From assembly GCA_040881985.1 (NCBI GenBank), contig JBBECE010000027.1, positions 1 to 64,000 of the forward strand: DNA of 64,000 nucleotides. The letters are read 5' to 3'. Source of the DNA: JBBECE01 sp040881985. Lineage in GTDB: Bacteria > Pseudomonadota > Alphaproteobacteria > Rhizobiales > Devosiaceae. Below the pieces are notes generated by a model. That model saw only the letters and a program-made list of their open reading frames with translations. It made no database searches and was not told the DNA's origin. The position numbers were made by a program, and so were the translations under genes. Below, in pieces: positions 21,710 to 31,075 of the stretch; the stretch's first letter is position 1, and each line of letters begins with the position of its first letter.

Positions 21710-23758
21710 TCAGAGCCGGCGGAGGAGTTTCACTAGCCGCCCCGGCACGCGTACGCCGAGGTCGGCGATCGAAACCGCCTGTCCCTCCTCAAGACCTTTC
21801 CCCGGACCGAGCACCACCGTCATCCCCGCCGCGCCGCGCGCCGCGCCAAGCGCCACCCCGATCGCGTCCTCGGGGCGCTTCAGGTCGGACGACAGAAAGA
21901 TCAGCCGGCCGGCTTCGACCGCGCGATCGTCGTCGGGTTTGAGGAGGTAGAGGGCGGGCTTCGCCCCGAATCGTCCTTCGAGGAATGCGGGGAGGGTCCA
22001 GCCGTCTTCGTCGGGGGCGAGCTCGGCGGCGGGTAGGGGCCGCATCGCAAAGCCAAGGCTTTCATGGCGAAGCGTCCGGCTTTCGACGATCCGCTCGGCG
22101 GCAGCGACCGGCACCGATTGCGGCTCGTATTCGCCTGAGGCGACTTTCGCCGCGGCGGCGAGGATGCTGAGCGCGATAGCTTCCTGCGGGATCGTCTCGT
22201 CCCCGGCGGCGAAGAGGCGCTTGACGAGGCTGCGCGGTTCGGCGGCCAACGGGATCGTCGCGAGGCTCGCCCCGGTATCGTAATAGCCCGGCAGCCCATC
22301 GCGCGGCGCGGGCAGGCTCACCGGCCAGACCCCGTCGCGGCTTTCGAACGCCTCGTCGATGAGCTTCTCATCGAGCCGGGTGAGCTTCTGCTTGAGAAGC
22401 AGCCGCACGGCGTTCAACCCGCTGACCGTCGCGCCCTCGAGCGTCCGCAGCCCGGCGCAAGCGCCGGCAAGTGCGATCCCCGCCTCGCGGCGCGAGGGCA
22501 TCAGGATTTGCCGTTGCGCGTCCCAGGCGACCCCGCCCCCCGCCTGCAGCCAAAGCGTCAGGTCCGGCTGCAATCCCGCCGAAATCACCAGCGTGTCGCA
22601 CTCCTGGATGTCGGCGCCCGGCCGCGCTCCGGCGACGGTGATCCGCGAATTGATTTTCAGCCCGCCGGTCAAATCCTCTTGGCGCTCGACCTCGAAGACT
22701 TCGGCGCCGTGGGTCAGGCGAATTCCATAGGCCTTGGCGAAAGCGATAAAGCGCGAGGCAGGATCGGGGCGCGAATCGAGAATACGGGCAACCGAAACCC
22801 CGGCATCGGCGAGCGCCAGCGCGAACCGGTAGGCCTGGCTCGCCGACAGCGCGAACTGCGCCGTCTCGCCGTGCCAGACCCCATAGAGTGACGCCATCCG
22901 CCAGGCTTCGATCGCGGGGACGACCCCGACGGCGCGATTGCCGGCGAACAACGGCAGCTTTTCCCGGGTGCCGGTAGCCAGCACAATGTGCGGCGCCCGG
23001 ACGGTCAGCCGAGCGACGGCGACCGCGCCATACTCGGCGCTTTCGGTGGCAAGTGCCACGACCGCGCCGTCGCCGGCAGTAGTGACCTCGGCGAAAGTGT
23101 GGATGGTGATGGCGTCGTTCGACTCGACCGCCCGGGAAAGGTCGGCGACCGCCTGTTCGGGCGGCTCTTCGCCTTCGGCGCGGCCGAAATAGTCGGCGAG
23201 CCCGCCAAGCATCGGACCGCGTTCGAAGAGGCGAATCTTTAACCCCTGCCGGGCGCCTTCCAGCGCCGCCGAGAGCCCGGCGAGCCCGCCGCCGACGACG
23301 ATCAAGTCGGCCTCGGCGCTGCGGGTCGAAGTGGCGAATCTGACCCCGTCGCGGTTGGGCTCCGGCGGGCTCAGGGCCTGGTCGAGGGATCTGAGGCCCT
23401 CGCGCTTGCGGGCAAAGGGCAAGCGCAGGCCGCCCTCGACTTTGAGCGGGGCGAGCGTCGAGAGCTCCATGGCATCGGCGACCGGCAGGCGGGCGGCATG
23501 GATCACCGATTTCGGCGTCTCGCCGCCGGCGCCGGAATGGACGAAGAACGGGCAGTCCCCGGTAAGCTGGAGGATCGCGCCTTCATGGGTGCCGAAGCCG
23601 AAAAACCCGGCCCCCATCGCCGCGGAGAGAACCGTATCGCCGGCAAACCCGTCGATTTCGATGCCGTCGAGGCGGAATTTGAGCGGCCGGTTGCGGTCGA
23701 TCAGAGCGCCGGCAAGCCGGTGCGCGCCGGTATCGGCGAGCCGGCAACGCGGCGTCAC
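21710..23758 (-). CDS. SoxA-like flavoprotein lacking the aminomethyltransferase domain
   Basis: The 682-residue protein begins like the alpha subunit of heterotetrameric sarcosine oxidase: RLAGALIDRNRPLKFRLDG followed by GFAGDTVLSAAMGAG. An FAD/NAD-binding core follows with IVVGGGLAGLSAALEGARQG and VLATGTREKLPLFAGNRAVG. SoxA proteins are about 1000 residues and end in an aminomethyltransferase fold; this one stops after the flavin part plus a short tail, so that domain is missing. The GTG start overlaps the preceding gene's stop by 4 bp, forming a two-gene operon. Substrate is unknown. Confidence 0.7.
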   Translation of the reverse strand: MTPRCRLADTGAHRLAGALIDRNRPLKFRLDGIEIDGFAGDTVLSAAMGAGFFGFGTHEGAILQLTGDCPFFVHSGAGGETPKSVIHAARLPVADAMELSTLAPLKVEGGLRLPFARKREGLRSLDQALSPPEPNRDGVRFATSTRSAEADLIVVGGGLAGLSAALEGARQGLKIRLFERGPMLGGLADYFGRAEGEEPPEQAVADLSRAVESNDAITIHTFAEVTTAGDGAVVALATESAEYGAVAVARLTVRAPHIVLATGTREKLPLFAGNRAVGVVPAIEAWRMASLYGVWHGETAQFALSASQAYRFALALADAGVSVARILDSRPDPASRFIAFAKAYGIRLTHGAEVFEVERQEDLTGGLKINSRITVAGARPGADIQECDTLVISAGLQPDLTLWLQAGGGVAWDAQRQILMPSRREAGIALAGACAGLRTLEGATVSGLNAVRLLLKQKLTRLDEKLIDEAFESRDGVWPVSLPAPRDGLPGYYDTGASLATIPLAAEPRSLVKRLFAAGDETIPQEAIALSILAAAAKVASGEYEPQSVPVAAAERIVESRTLRHESLGFAMRPLPAAELAPDEDGWTLPAFLEGRFGAKPALYLLKPDDDRAVEAGRLIFLSSDLKRPEDAIGVALGAARGAAGMTVVLGPGKGLEEGQAVSIADLGVRVPGRLVKLLRRL

Positions 23759-24855
23759 GCCGCACCGAGGAGCGACGCGCCGAGCTCATCGACGCGGGGG
23801 CCGCCATCGCGGCCAAGCGCCCGGGCGGCCCAGAAGGACTTTTCCTCGGGGGAAGCGGCGCCGGTGAGATAACGCGCCAGCGACGGGGCGAGGAAAAACC
23901 CGCTCTCGCCGAGCCCGCCGACGATCGAGGTGCGGCGGGTCTTGCCGCGCCCGGCCTGCGGCGCGCCGTCGCGCGAGTCGAATGAATGAAAATGTGCCCG
24001 TCCGGCGAGCCGGGCATTCTCGAACATCGGCAGAAAGCGCAGGAGGCGCTCGGCGGCGGGCCCGCCCGCCCCGTCCCCGATGGCCGAGAGCGCGCCGCCG
24101 GGCCGCTGCAACAGCGAGAAGCCTTCGCCGAGGACGACCGTGACGCGGCCGGGCAGCCGCTCGGCGATCGGCTCGGTGAGAAATCCGGTCCTGACCTGGC
24201 TGCGCAGTCCGACGCTGACGTCGGGGGCGTTGGCATGGTCGTGGATCGCCTCGTCGTCGGCGAGGATAGAATTGTCGACGGCGATCCGCCTCCCGCCGAC
24301 GCTCATCCGAACGGTGCCGTCTCGGGTGATCAGCAATTCCTCTATCCCGGCGCGGGCCAGCCGCTCGACGCCGAGCTTTTTGTGCCAGGCGGCGAAGCCG
24401 TCATGGCCGCGCTCGCCGGCAAACCTCCAGGCGTCGCGGATGAGGAGCGCATGGGCGCCCCGACCCACCGCGTCCCATGCCGGGTTGGCGGGCGCGGCGA
24501 TCCGCTCCACGGCAATGCCGTGGGCACTGGCCATGGCGCGCACATGACCGAGCGCGGCGCGGCCGGGCGGACCGGCACGCATCATCAATATGTCGCAATG
24601 CTCGAGGGCGCCGGAAAGTCCCGCCCCGCCGAGCCGGCGGAGAGTTTCGGCGGTCCCCTCGACAAGCCGCCGCCAGGCCTCCGGCCTGGTCAGCGCGCCG
24701 ACCGACAGATCGAGGCCGCGCAGCAGCCGGACCCGCGTCGCCGGATTGTGAATGAGGACAATTCGCCGCGATTGGTCTTCGGCCAACATGGCTGCTAGAT
24801 AGAGCGCCAGCGGGGTCGACCCGAAGACCGCCAGGTCATACTGGCTGGATTGCAT
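23755..24855 (-). CDS. FAD-dependent oxidoreductase partner of the SoxA-like protein
   Basis: The 366-residue protein begins YDLAVFGSTPLALYLAAMLA, a flavin dinucleotide-binding start in which the usual GxGxxG is altered. The C-terminal part has TSIVGGLGESGFFLAPSLAR, typical of the DAO (D-amino acid oxidase) family to which sarcosine oxidase beta belongs. It is co-transcribed with and overlaps the SoxA-like gene. The pair may oxidise an N-methylated or other amine. This is inference: the altered flavin motif and the truncated partner make a standard sarcosine oxidase unlikely. Confidence 0.6.
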   Translation of the reverse strand: MQSSQYDLAVFGSTPLALYLAAMLAEDQSRRIVLIHNPATRVRLLRGLDLSVGALTRPEAWRRLVEGTAETLRRLGGAGLSGALEHCDILMMRAGPPGRAALGHVRAMASAHGIAVERIAAPANPAWDAVGRGAHALLIRDAWRFAGERGHDGFAAWHKKLGVERLARAGIEELLITRDGTVRMSVGGRRIAVDNSILADDEAIHDHANAPDVSVGLRSQVRTGFLTEPIAERLPGRVTVVLGEGFSLLQRPGGALSAIGDGAGGPAAERLLRFLPMFENARLAGRAHFHSFDSRDGAPQAGRGKTRRTSIVGGLGESGFFLAPSLARYLTGAASPEEKSFWAARALGRDGGPRVDELGASLLGAA

Positions 24856-24933
24856 CGACCGGCTCCGTCCCCATTCCCGCCAACCCCGGGCGGCCGGGCG
24901 TCACCCGGGGAAAGGCGCGACGACGGCACCGGC

Positions 24934-25770
24934 ATGAGCGTCTGGCTTGCTGCAATTCTGCTGACCGCCCTTTGCTGCGCGGCCCTCTATTATGCGGCGA
25001 CGCGGCCCCCGGTCAATGCGCGAGCGGCGTCGAAAAGTAGTGGACCGGTCGGGCTTTACCGCGCCCAGTTGGGGGAACTCGACCGCGATCTTGCGGCCGG
25101 GACGATCGCCTTTGCCGATGCCGAGGCGGCGCGCGCCGAGATGGGGCGCGAATTATTGCGGGGGGAAAATGAGTGGCGGGCCATGCCGCGGCCGCGCGGC
25201 AGCCGGTGGTCGCCGCTTTTGGCGCTGCCGATCGTGGCCATCCTGGGGCTTGCGACCTATGGCTTGATCGGAAGGCCGGAATTGCCGGGGCAGCCGGCGG
25301 CCGGGCGGCCCGAAATCGCCGCCCGCAACGATCTCATCGAAGCCGTCGCCGGGGTTGAAGAGCGATTGCGAGCAGCGCCCGACGATCTTGCCGGATGGGA
25401 ATTGATCGCGCCGGTCTATTTGAGGATCGGGCGTGCCGCCGACGCGGTTGCCGCCTTTCGCCAAGTCGTCGCGCTCGGGGGCGTTTCAGCGGAGCGGCAG
25501 ACGGATTTGGCCGAGGCGCTGATCGCTGAAAATGGCGGGGAGGCGACGGGCGAGGCATTGTCGCTCTTGCGGGCGGCGGCAGCGGACCCGGCGGGAGCGC
25601 GCGCCCGCTATTATCTGGCGAGCGAGGCGACAAGCGCCGGGCGATACGCCGAAGCAAGAACGCTCTGGGAAGAAGTGATTGCCATCGGGCCGGCCGATGC
25701 GCCCTGGCTTGAGTCGGCGCGGGAGGCGCTGGGCTTCGTTGAGGCGAAGCTCGCCGAAGGCGGCGAATGA
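24934..25770 (+). CDS. ccmI: Cytochrome c-type biogenesis protein CcmI (CycH)
   Basis: The ATG at 24934 gives a 278-residue protein with a first membrane helix (WLAAILLTALCCAALYYAAT) and a conserved LYRAQLGELDRDLAAG motif. A second helix (LLALPIVAILGLATYGLIG) and a periplasmic TPR-like domain (GWELIAPVYLRIGRAADAVA) follow. CcmI binds apocytochrome c and presents it for haem attachment. It is the first gene of a ccmI-E-F-H run, the cycHJKL order of rhizobia, with a 4-bp overlap to ccmE. The upstream in-frame extension to 24850 lacks homology. Confidence 0.9.
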   Translation: MSVWLAAILLTALCCAALYYAATRPPVNARAASKSSGPVGLYRAQLGELDRDLAAGTIAFADAEAARAEMGRELLRGENEWRAMPRPRGSRWSPLLALPIVAILGLATYGLIGRPELPGQPAAGRPEIAARNDLIEAVAGVEERLRAAPDDLAGWELIAPVYLRIGRAADAVAAFRQVVALGGVSAERQTDLAEALIAENGGEATGEALSLLRAAAADPAGARARYYLASEATSAGRYAEARTLWEEVIAIGPADAPWLESAREALGFVEAKLAEGGE

Positions 25771-26246
25771 CCCGCAAACAGCGAAGGCTTCTTGTCATCG
25801 GCGGGATCGGGGCGGTGCTGCTCGGTGCCGTGGTGCTGATCGCGATTGCCTTCCAGCAGACTTTCTCGTTCTTCCTCACTCCGTCGGAACTCGTGGCCCA
25901 TGCGGTCGAGGACGGCCGCGCCTTCCGCCTGGGGGGACTGGTCAAGGCGGGGAGCTGCGCGCGCGACGGCGAGGCGCTGCGCTTCACCATCACCGACGGG
26001 CAAGCGGACGTCGCCGCGACCTATTCGGGGCTTGTCCCCGATCTCTTTCGCGAAGGCCAGGGGGTTGTCGCCGACGGGCGGCTGATGCCGGACCGCACGT
26101 TCGCCGCAGCCGCGATCATGGCCAAGCACGACGAGACTTACATTCCGAAGGAGATCGTCGACGAATTGAAGGCGCGCGGCGAATGGTATGAAGGGCAGCA
26201 GGGCGCGCCGCTCCCCGCCGCCGACAATCCGTGTCGCGCGCCATGA
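25767..26246 (+). CDS. ccmE: Cytochrome c-type biogenesis haem chaperone CcmE (CycJ)
   Basis: The 159-residue protein has an N-terminal membrane anchor (LVIGGIGAVLLGAVVLIAIA) and a periplasmic beta-barrel domain with RLGGLVKAGSCARDGE. The haem-binding HDETY motif has His121, which would bind haem covalently, and Tyr125. CcmE carries haem to the CcmFH lyase. It overlaps ccmI and ccmF by 4 bp each. Confidence 0.95.
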   Translation: MTRKQRRLLVIGGIGAVLLGAVVLIAIAFQQTFSFFLTPSELVAHAVEDGRAFRLGGLVKAGSCARDGEALRFTITDGQADVAATYSGLVPDLFREGQGVVADGRLMPDRTFAAAAIMAKHDETYIPKEIVDELKARGEWYEGQQGAPLPAADNPCRAP

Positions 26247-28213
26247 CAATCGAGCTCGGGCACTTCGCGCTGATCCTCGCCTTTGCGATGGCGGTCGCGC
26301 AGGCGGGCGGCGGACTGCTGCTTTGGCGAAGACCCTCGGCGGGCGTCGAGGCGATGGTAAGGCAGACTGCGCTGTTGCAATTCCTGCTGGTCGCCGGCGC
26401 TTTCGCCAGCCTTGCCGCCGCGTTCCTCACCTCGGATTTCTCGGTGGCGCTGGTCTTCGAGCATTCCCACACTCTGCAACCGGCGCTCTACAAACTGACC
26501 AGCGTCTGGGGCAACCACGAAGGCTCGATGCTGCTCTGGGTCATGATTCTCGTCGCCTTCGCGGCCTCGGTGGCGCAGTTCGGGGGGCGGCTGCCGGGCG
26601 AACTCCGGACTTTGGTGCTCGGCGTTCAAGGATTGCTGGTGGCGGCGTTCATCGGCTTCACGCTGTTCACCTCCAATCCGTTTGCCCGGCTCGATCCGGC
26701 CCCGCTCGAGGGCCGCGATCTCAACCCGATCCTCCAGGATATCGGTTTGGCGATCCATCCGCCGTTGCTCTACATCGGCTATGTCGGCTTTTCGGTCTGC
26801 TTCGCCTTTGCCATCGCGGCGCTGATCTCGGGAAGGATCGACGCCGCCTGGGCAAGGTGGGTGAGACCGTGGACGCTTGCCGCCTGGCTGTTTCTCACTC
26901 TCGGCATCGCCATGGGCTCGTACTGGGCCTATTACGAACTCGGCTGGGGCGGGTTCTGGTTCTGGGACCCGGTTGAAAATGCGAGCTTCATGCCGTGGCT
27001 CGCGGGCACCGCGCTGCTGCATTCGGCGCTGGTGATGGAAAAACGCAACGCGCTGAAAATCTGGACGATTCTGCTGGCGATCCTGACCTTCTCGCTGTCG
27101 CTGCTCGGCACTTTCCTGGTGCGCTCCGGCATTCTCACCTCGGTGCATTCGTTTGCGTCCGATCCGGCGCGCGGGCTGGTGATTCTGGCGATCCTCGGCA
27201 GCTTCATCGGCGGGGCGTTTGTGCTGTTCGCGCTGCGGGCGCCAACGCTGCGGGCCGGGGGGCTGTTCGCGCCGGTCAGCCGGGAGGGGGCGCTCATCCT
27301 CAATAATCTATTCCTTGCCACCGCCTGCGCCGCGGTGCTGACCGGCACGCTCTACCCGCTCGTTCTCGACGCGCTGACCGGGGCGCGGATTTCGGTCGGC
27401 CCGCCGTATTTCAATCTGACCTTCGGGGTGCTGATGACACCGCTGCTGATCGTCATGCCGTTCGGGCCGTTGCTGGCCTGGAAGCGTGCCGACCTCTTGG
27501 CGGCGGGCCAGCGGCTTCTGGTTGCTGTGGTCGTCGCAGTGGTGCTGACGACCATCGCCTCGGCGCTGCTGTGGGACGGCTTCAGCCTTGCTCCGTTGGG
27601 GCTGCTCCTCGGCTTCTGGGTGACCATCGGGGCGATTGCCGACCTCGCCGAGCGCGGAAAACTGTTCCAGGTCTCGACCGGCGAATCAATCCGCCGCCTG
27701 GCCGGGCTGCCGCGTTCGGCGTTCTCGTCGGCGCTGGCGCATTTCGGCGTCGGAGTAAGCGTCATCGGCATCGTCATGGTCAGTGCCTACGAGAGCGAGC
27801 TCATCACCACCATGGCGGCGGGGGAGAGCGTCGAACTCTCCGGCTTCACGCTGACGCTGCTTGGCGACGAGACATTGCCCGGTCCCAACTACACCGCCGA
27901 GCGGGTGACGCTGACGGTCGGCGGGGCGGGCGCGGGCACGCTCGCCTCTGAGCGGCGAATCTTTATCGCCTCGGGCATCGAGACGACCGAGGCGGGCATA
28001 GCGACCTATGGCTTCTCGCAACTCTATGTCTCGGTCGGCGACCGGTCCGCGGAGGGGCATGTGGTCCGCATCTGGTTCAAGCCGTTTGTGCTGTTGATCT
28101 GGCTCGGCCCGGTGCTGATGGCGATGGCGGGGCTCATTTCGCTCACCGACCGGCGACTGCGTCTCGGGGTTCCCTCGCGAACCGCGCAGCAAATAGAAAA
28201 ACCCGCCGAATGA
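26243..28213 (+). CDS. ccmF: Haem lyase subunit CcmF (CycK)
   Basis: The ATG at 26243 overlaps ccmE in ATGA and gives 656 residues with many membrane helices. The signature tryptophan-rich loop GWGGFWFWDPVENASFMPWL is intact, as are the early LTSVWGNHEGSMLLW and QDIGLAIHPPLLYIGYVG segments. The histidines of these segments (GNHEGS, IHPPLL) are expected to hold haem b. With CcmH it joins haem to apocytochromes. The length is normal for the family. Confidence 0.96.
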   Translation: MTIELGHFALILAFAMAVAQAGGGLLLWRRPSAGVEAMVRQTALLQFLLVAGAFASLAAAFLTSDFSVALVFEHSHTLQPALYKLTSVWGNHEGSMLLWVMILVAFAASVAQFGGRLPGELRTLVLGVQGLLVAAFIGFTLFTSNPFARLDPAPLEGRDLNPILQDIGLAIHPPLLYIGYVGFSVCFAFAIAALISGRIDAAWARWVRPWTLAAWLFLTLGIAMGSYWAYYELGWGGFWFWDPVENASFMPWLAGTALLHSALVMEKRNALKIWTILLAILTFSLSLLGTFLVRSGILTSVHSFASDPARGLVILAILGSFIGGAFVLFALRAPTLRAGGLFAPVSREGALILNNLFLATACAAVLTGTLYPLVLDALTGARISVGPPYFNLTFGVLMTPLLIVMPFGPLLAWKRADLLAAGQRLLVAVVVAVVLTTIASALLWDGFSLAPLGLLLGFWVTIGAIADLAERGKLFQVSTGESIRRLAGLPRSAFSSALAHFGVGVSVIGIVMVSAYESELITTMAAGESVELSGFTLTLLGDETLPGPNYTAERVTLTVGGAGAGTLASERRIFIASGIETTEAGIATYGFSQLYVSVGDRSAEGHVVRIWFKPFVLLIWLGPVLMAMAGLISLTDRRLRLGVPSRTAQQIEKPAE

Positions 28214-28668
28214 TCCGCTGCCTCTTCCTCGCATTGATGCTGGCGATGGCGGCGGCAGCCCTTGCCGTCGAGCCCGGCGAAATGCTCGCCGATCCGGGGC
28301 TCGAAGCCCGCGCCCGGTCGATCTCGGCGGAGCTCAGGTGCCTCGTTTGCCAGAATCAGTCGATCGACGACTCGAATGCCGAGCTCGCCCACGACCTGCG
28401 CCTGCTGGTGCGCGAGCGGCTTTCGGCCGGGGACACCGACGCGGAAGCCGTCGCCCATGTCGTCGGCCGGTACGGCGAATTCGTGCTGCTGCGCCCGCCG
28501 GTCGATGCGCGGACAATTCTGCTGTGGGGCGCGGCGCCGCTGCTTTTTGCAGCGGGGGTTTTGACGATTGTCCTCGCGCTGCGCCGCCGCCGTGCGATCC
28601 CGACGGCGCTCGGCCCCGACGAGCAGGCCGGGATCGACCGGTTGCTCAACGACGACGACCGGCCCTGA
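28210..28668 (+). CDS. ccmH: Cytochrome c-type biogenesis thiol reductase CcmH (CycL)
   Basis: The 152-residue protein has a signal peptide, the LRCLVCQNQSIDDSNAELA motif with redox pair Cys44 and Cys47, and a C-terminal membrane helix (TILLWGAAPLLFAAGVLTIV). It keeps apocytochrome cysteines reduced for the CcmF lyase. It is the last gene of the run and overlaps ccmF by 4 bp. No ccmG thioredoxin gene follows; degP comes next, as in rhizobial cycHJKL loci. Confidence 0.95.
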   Translation: MIRCLFLALMLAMAAAALAVEPGEMLADPGLEARARSISAELRCLVCQNQSIDDSNAELAHDLRLLVRERLSAGDTDAEAVAHVVGRYGEFVLLRPPVDARTILLWGAAPLLFAAGVLTIVLALRRRRAIPTALGPDEQAGIDRLLNDDDRP

Positions 28669-28790
28669 GCGCCCGCCGCCTTTCCGCCGCAAGCCTTACG
28701 AGAATTTAATCCGGCTGAAAGGGCGGGGTAAGGCGCCCCGGCGCACCACTATGGGCGAATTTCGCTACGGGGCGTCCCAGGGAGCAGCAA

Positions 28791-30308
28791 ATGCAACTAC
28801 CCAGCAAAGCGGCGCAAAGGCGCCTGACGATGGCCGCGGCCGCGGCGGTTCTTTTCACCGGGGCGGCGGTGACGACGGGGGTGTTCTTCGCTTCCGGTCC
28901 GGCCAATGCCCAGATTTCGGTTCCGTCCGTTACGCCGTTCAGCTTCGCCGACCTCGTCGAGGCGGTCAGCCCGGCGGTCGTCTCGATTCGGGTCCGCTCG
29001 GAAGTCGCCAGCCAGGTGACCGGGCCGGGCGGCGGCCAGTTCGAGTTCGAGTTCCCCGACCTGCCGCAGGGTCATCCGCTGGAGCGCTTCTTCCGCGAGT
29101 TCCAGGACCAGTTCGGCAATCAGCAGAATGAAGAGGGACGGCCGCAGCGCCCGCGCTTCGCCCAGGCGGTCGGCTCGGGCTTCATCATTTCGGCCGACGG
29201 CTTCGTGGTCACCAACAACCACGTCATTTCGGAGGCCGACGAAGTTATCGTCATCATGGACGACGGCGAGGAACGCACGGCGACGGTCGTCGGCGCCGAC
29301 GAGCGCACCGATCTGGCGCTGTTGAAGATCGAAAGCGCGACCGCGCTGCCCTATGTCGAATTCTCCGACGAGGAGGCGCGGGTCGGCGACTGGGTGGTCG
29401 CCGTCGGCAATCCGTTCGGGCTCGGCGGCACGGTCACGGCCGGCATCGTCTCGGCCCGCGGCCGCGACATCGACGCCAACGCCTATGACGACTTCATCCA
29501 GATCGACGCGGCGGTCAACCGCGGCAATTCCGGCGGCCCGGCGTTCAACGTCAGTGGCCAGGTCGTCGGGGTGAACACCGCGATCTTCTCGCCGAACGGC
29601 GGCAGCATCGGCATCGCCTTTGCCATTCCAGCCGTCACCGTCAAGGCGGTGATCGAGGATTTAATGGATGACGGCAGCGTCACCCGCGGCTTCCTCGGCG
29701 TCTCCATCCAGGACGTCACCGACGACATCGCCGCAAGCGTCGGACTCGCCGAGGCGAGGGGTTCTCTCGTCACCGAGCCGCGTCCCGACTCGCCCGCCCA
29801 GAAGGCGGGGATTCTGTCGGGCGACGTGATCCTCAAGATCAACGGCGAGCCGATCGACGATTCGCGGGATCTCAGCCGGACCATCGCCGCGATGGACCCG
29901 GGCAGTGTCGTCGAGATCACCCTCTGGCGCGACAACGCCGAAGCGAACATCTCGGTGACACTCGCCGAGCTGAGCGACGAGGTCGCGTTGAGCCAAGAAA
30001 GCGCCGCGGAAAAGCCCGAGCCCGCCAAGCCGGAGCCCCAGGCGACGAGCACCGGGCTGACGCTGGTGCCCAACGAGGACGGCGACGGCGCGGTGATCGC
30101 CGAGATCGACCCCGACTCGATCGCCGCCGAAAAGGGCTTCCAGACCGGCGACGTGATCCTTGAAGCCAACAACACCCAAATCTCCAGCGCGGCAGAATTC
30201 GAAGCTGCGGTGGAGGCGGTTCTCGACGGGGGCCGCACCACCATCCTCGTCAAGGTGAACCGCGGGGGCGAGGTCCGCTTCGTCGGGCTTCCCCTCAGCG
30301 CCAGCTAA
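28791..30308 (+). CDS. degP: Periplasmic Do-family serine protease DegP/HtrA
   Basis: The 505-residue precursor has a signal peptide ending near ANA-Q at residue 41. The trypsin-like domain carries the catalytic triad His144 (VTNNHVIS), Asp174 (ERTDLALLK) and Ser247 (RGNSGGPAF). Two PDZ domains follow (about 275-375 and 400-500: VILKINGEPI, VILEANNTQI). It degrades or refolds damaged envelope proteins. The 122-bp gap after ccmH suggests its own promoter, though none is obvious. Confidence 0.95.
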   Translation: MQLPSKAAQRRLTMAAAAAVLFTGAAVTTGVFFASGPANAQISVPSVTPFSFADLVEAVSPAVVSIRVRSEVASQVTGPGGGQFEFEFPDLPQGHPLERFFREFQDQFGNQQNEEGRPQRPRFAQAVGSGFIISADGFVVTNNHVISEADEVIVIMDDGEERTATVVGADERTDLALLKIESATALPYVEFSDEEARVGDWVVAVGNPFGLGGTVTAGIVSARGRDIDANAYDDFIQIDAAVNRGNSGGPAFNVSGQVVGVNTAIFSPNGGSIGIAFAIPAVTVKAVIEDLMDDGSVTRGFLGVSIQDVTDDIAASVGLAEARGSLVTEPRPDSPAQKAGILSGDVILKINGEPIDDSRDLSRTIAAMDPGSVVEITLWRDNAEANISVTLAELSDEVALSQESAAEKPEPAKPEPQATSTGLTLVPNEDGDGAVIAEIDPDSIAAEKGFQTGDVILEANNTQISSAAEFEAAVEAVLDGGRTTILVKVNRGGEVRFVGLPLSAS

Positions 30309-30403
30309 TCCCCCGATAGCTGGCCTCCAACGGCGCCGCCCGGCAAGTCCCCTCCAGCCGGGCGGCGTTGTTACTGAAGGGCCGGTTGAATAGACTCCTC
30401 CAG

Positions 30404-31075
30404 ATGAAGATCCTCCTGATCGAAGACGACCGCGAAGCGGCCAATTACATGATCCGGGCGCTCGATGAGGCCGGGCACGTCTGCCACCACGCCTCGGACG
30501 GGGAGACCGGCTACGCCATGGCGTCCTCGATGGACTATGACGTCCTCGTCATCGACCGGATGCTGCCCCGCCGCGACGGGCTGTCGATCATCGAACAATT
30601 GCGGGCCGAGGGGAACGCGACCCCGGCCCTGATACTCTCGGCGCTCGGCGAAGTCGACGACCGGGTGACGGGGCTCAGGATCGGCGGCGACGATTACCTC
30701 ACCAAACCCTACGCCTTCTCCGAACTCCTCGCCCGCATCGAGGTGCTGGCCCGCCGCTCGGCGCCGTCCGAGGCGGCGACGTCGTATCAGGTGGGCGATT
30801 TGAGCCTCGACCGGCTGTCGCGGAAAGTCGAGCGGGGCGGGGAGCCGGTGCAGCTGCAGCCGCGCGAGTTTCGCCTACTCGAATATCTGATGCGGCACGC
30901 CGGGCAGGTCGTCACCCGCACAATGCTCTTGGAGAATGTCTGGGACTATCATTTCGACCCGCAGACCAACGTCATCGACGTGCACATGTCGCGCCTCAGG
31001 GCGAAGATCGACCGCGGCCAAAAATCCGCGCTGCTGCATACCGTCCGCGGCGCCGGGTACGTGATCCGTGAATAG
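30404..31075 (+). CDS. OmpR-family response regulator
   Basis: The ATG at 30404 begins MKILLIEDDREAAN; upstream in-frame starts add a non-homologous leader. The 223-residue protein has a receiver domain with phosphoacceptor Asp51 (LVIDRMLPRRDG) and LTKPYAFSELLARIE. A winged-helix effector domain follows (LQPREFRLLEYLMRHAGQVV, NVIDVHMSRLRAKID). It forms an operon with the downstream kinase, whose GTG overlaps its end by 8 bp. Its place between degP and glnE is conserved in rhizobia and suggests envelope-stress or metal sensing; the signal is unknown. Confidence 0.85.
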   Translation: MKILLIEDDREAANYMIRALDEAGHVCHHASDGETGYAMASSMDYDVLVIDRMLPRRDGLSIIEQLRAEGNATPALILSALGEVDDRVTGLRIGGDDYLTKPYAFSELLARIEVLARRSAPSEAATSYQVGDLSLDRLSRKVERGGEPVQLQPREFRLLEYLMRHAGQVVTRTMLLENVWDYHFDPQTNVIDVHMSRLRAKIDRGQKSALLHTVRGAGYVIRE

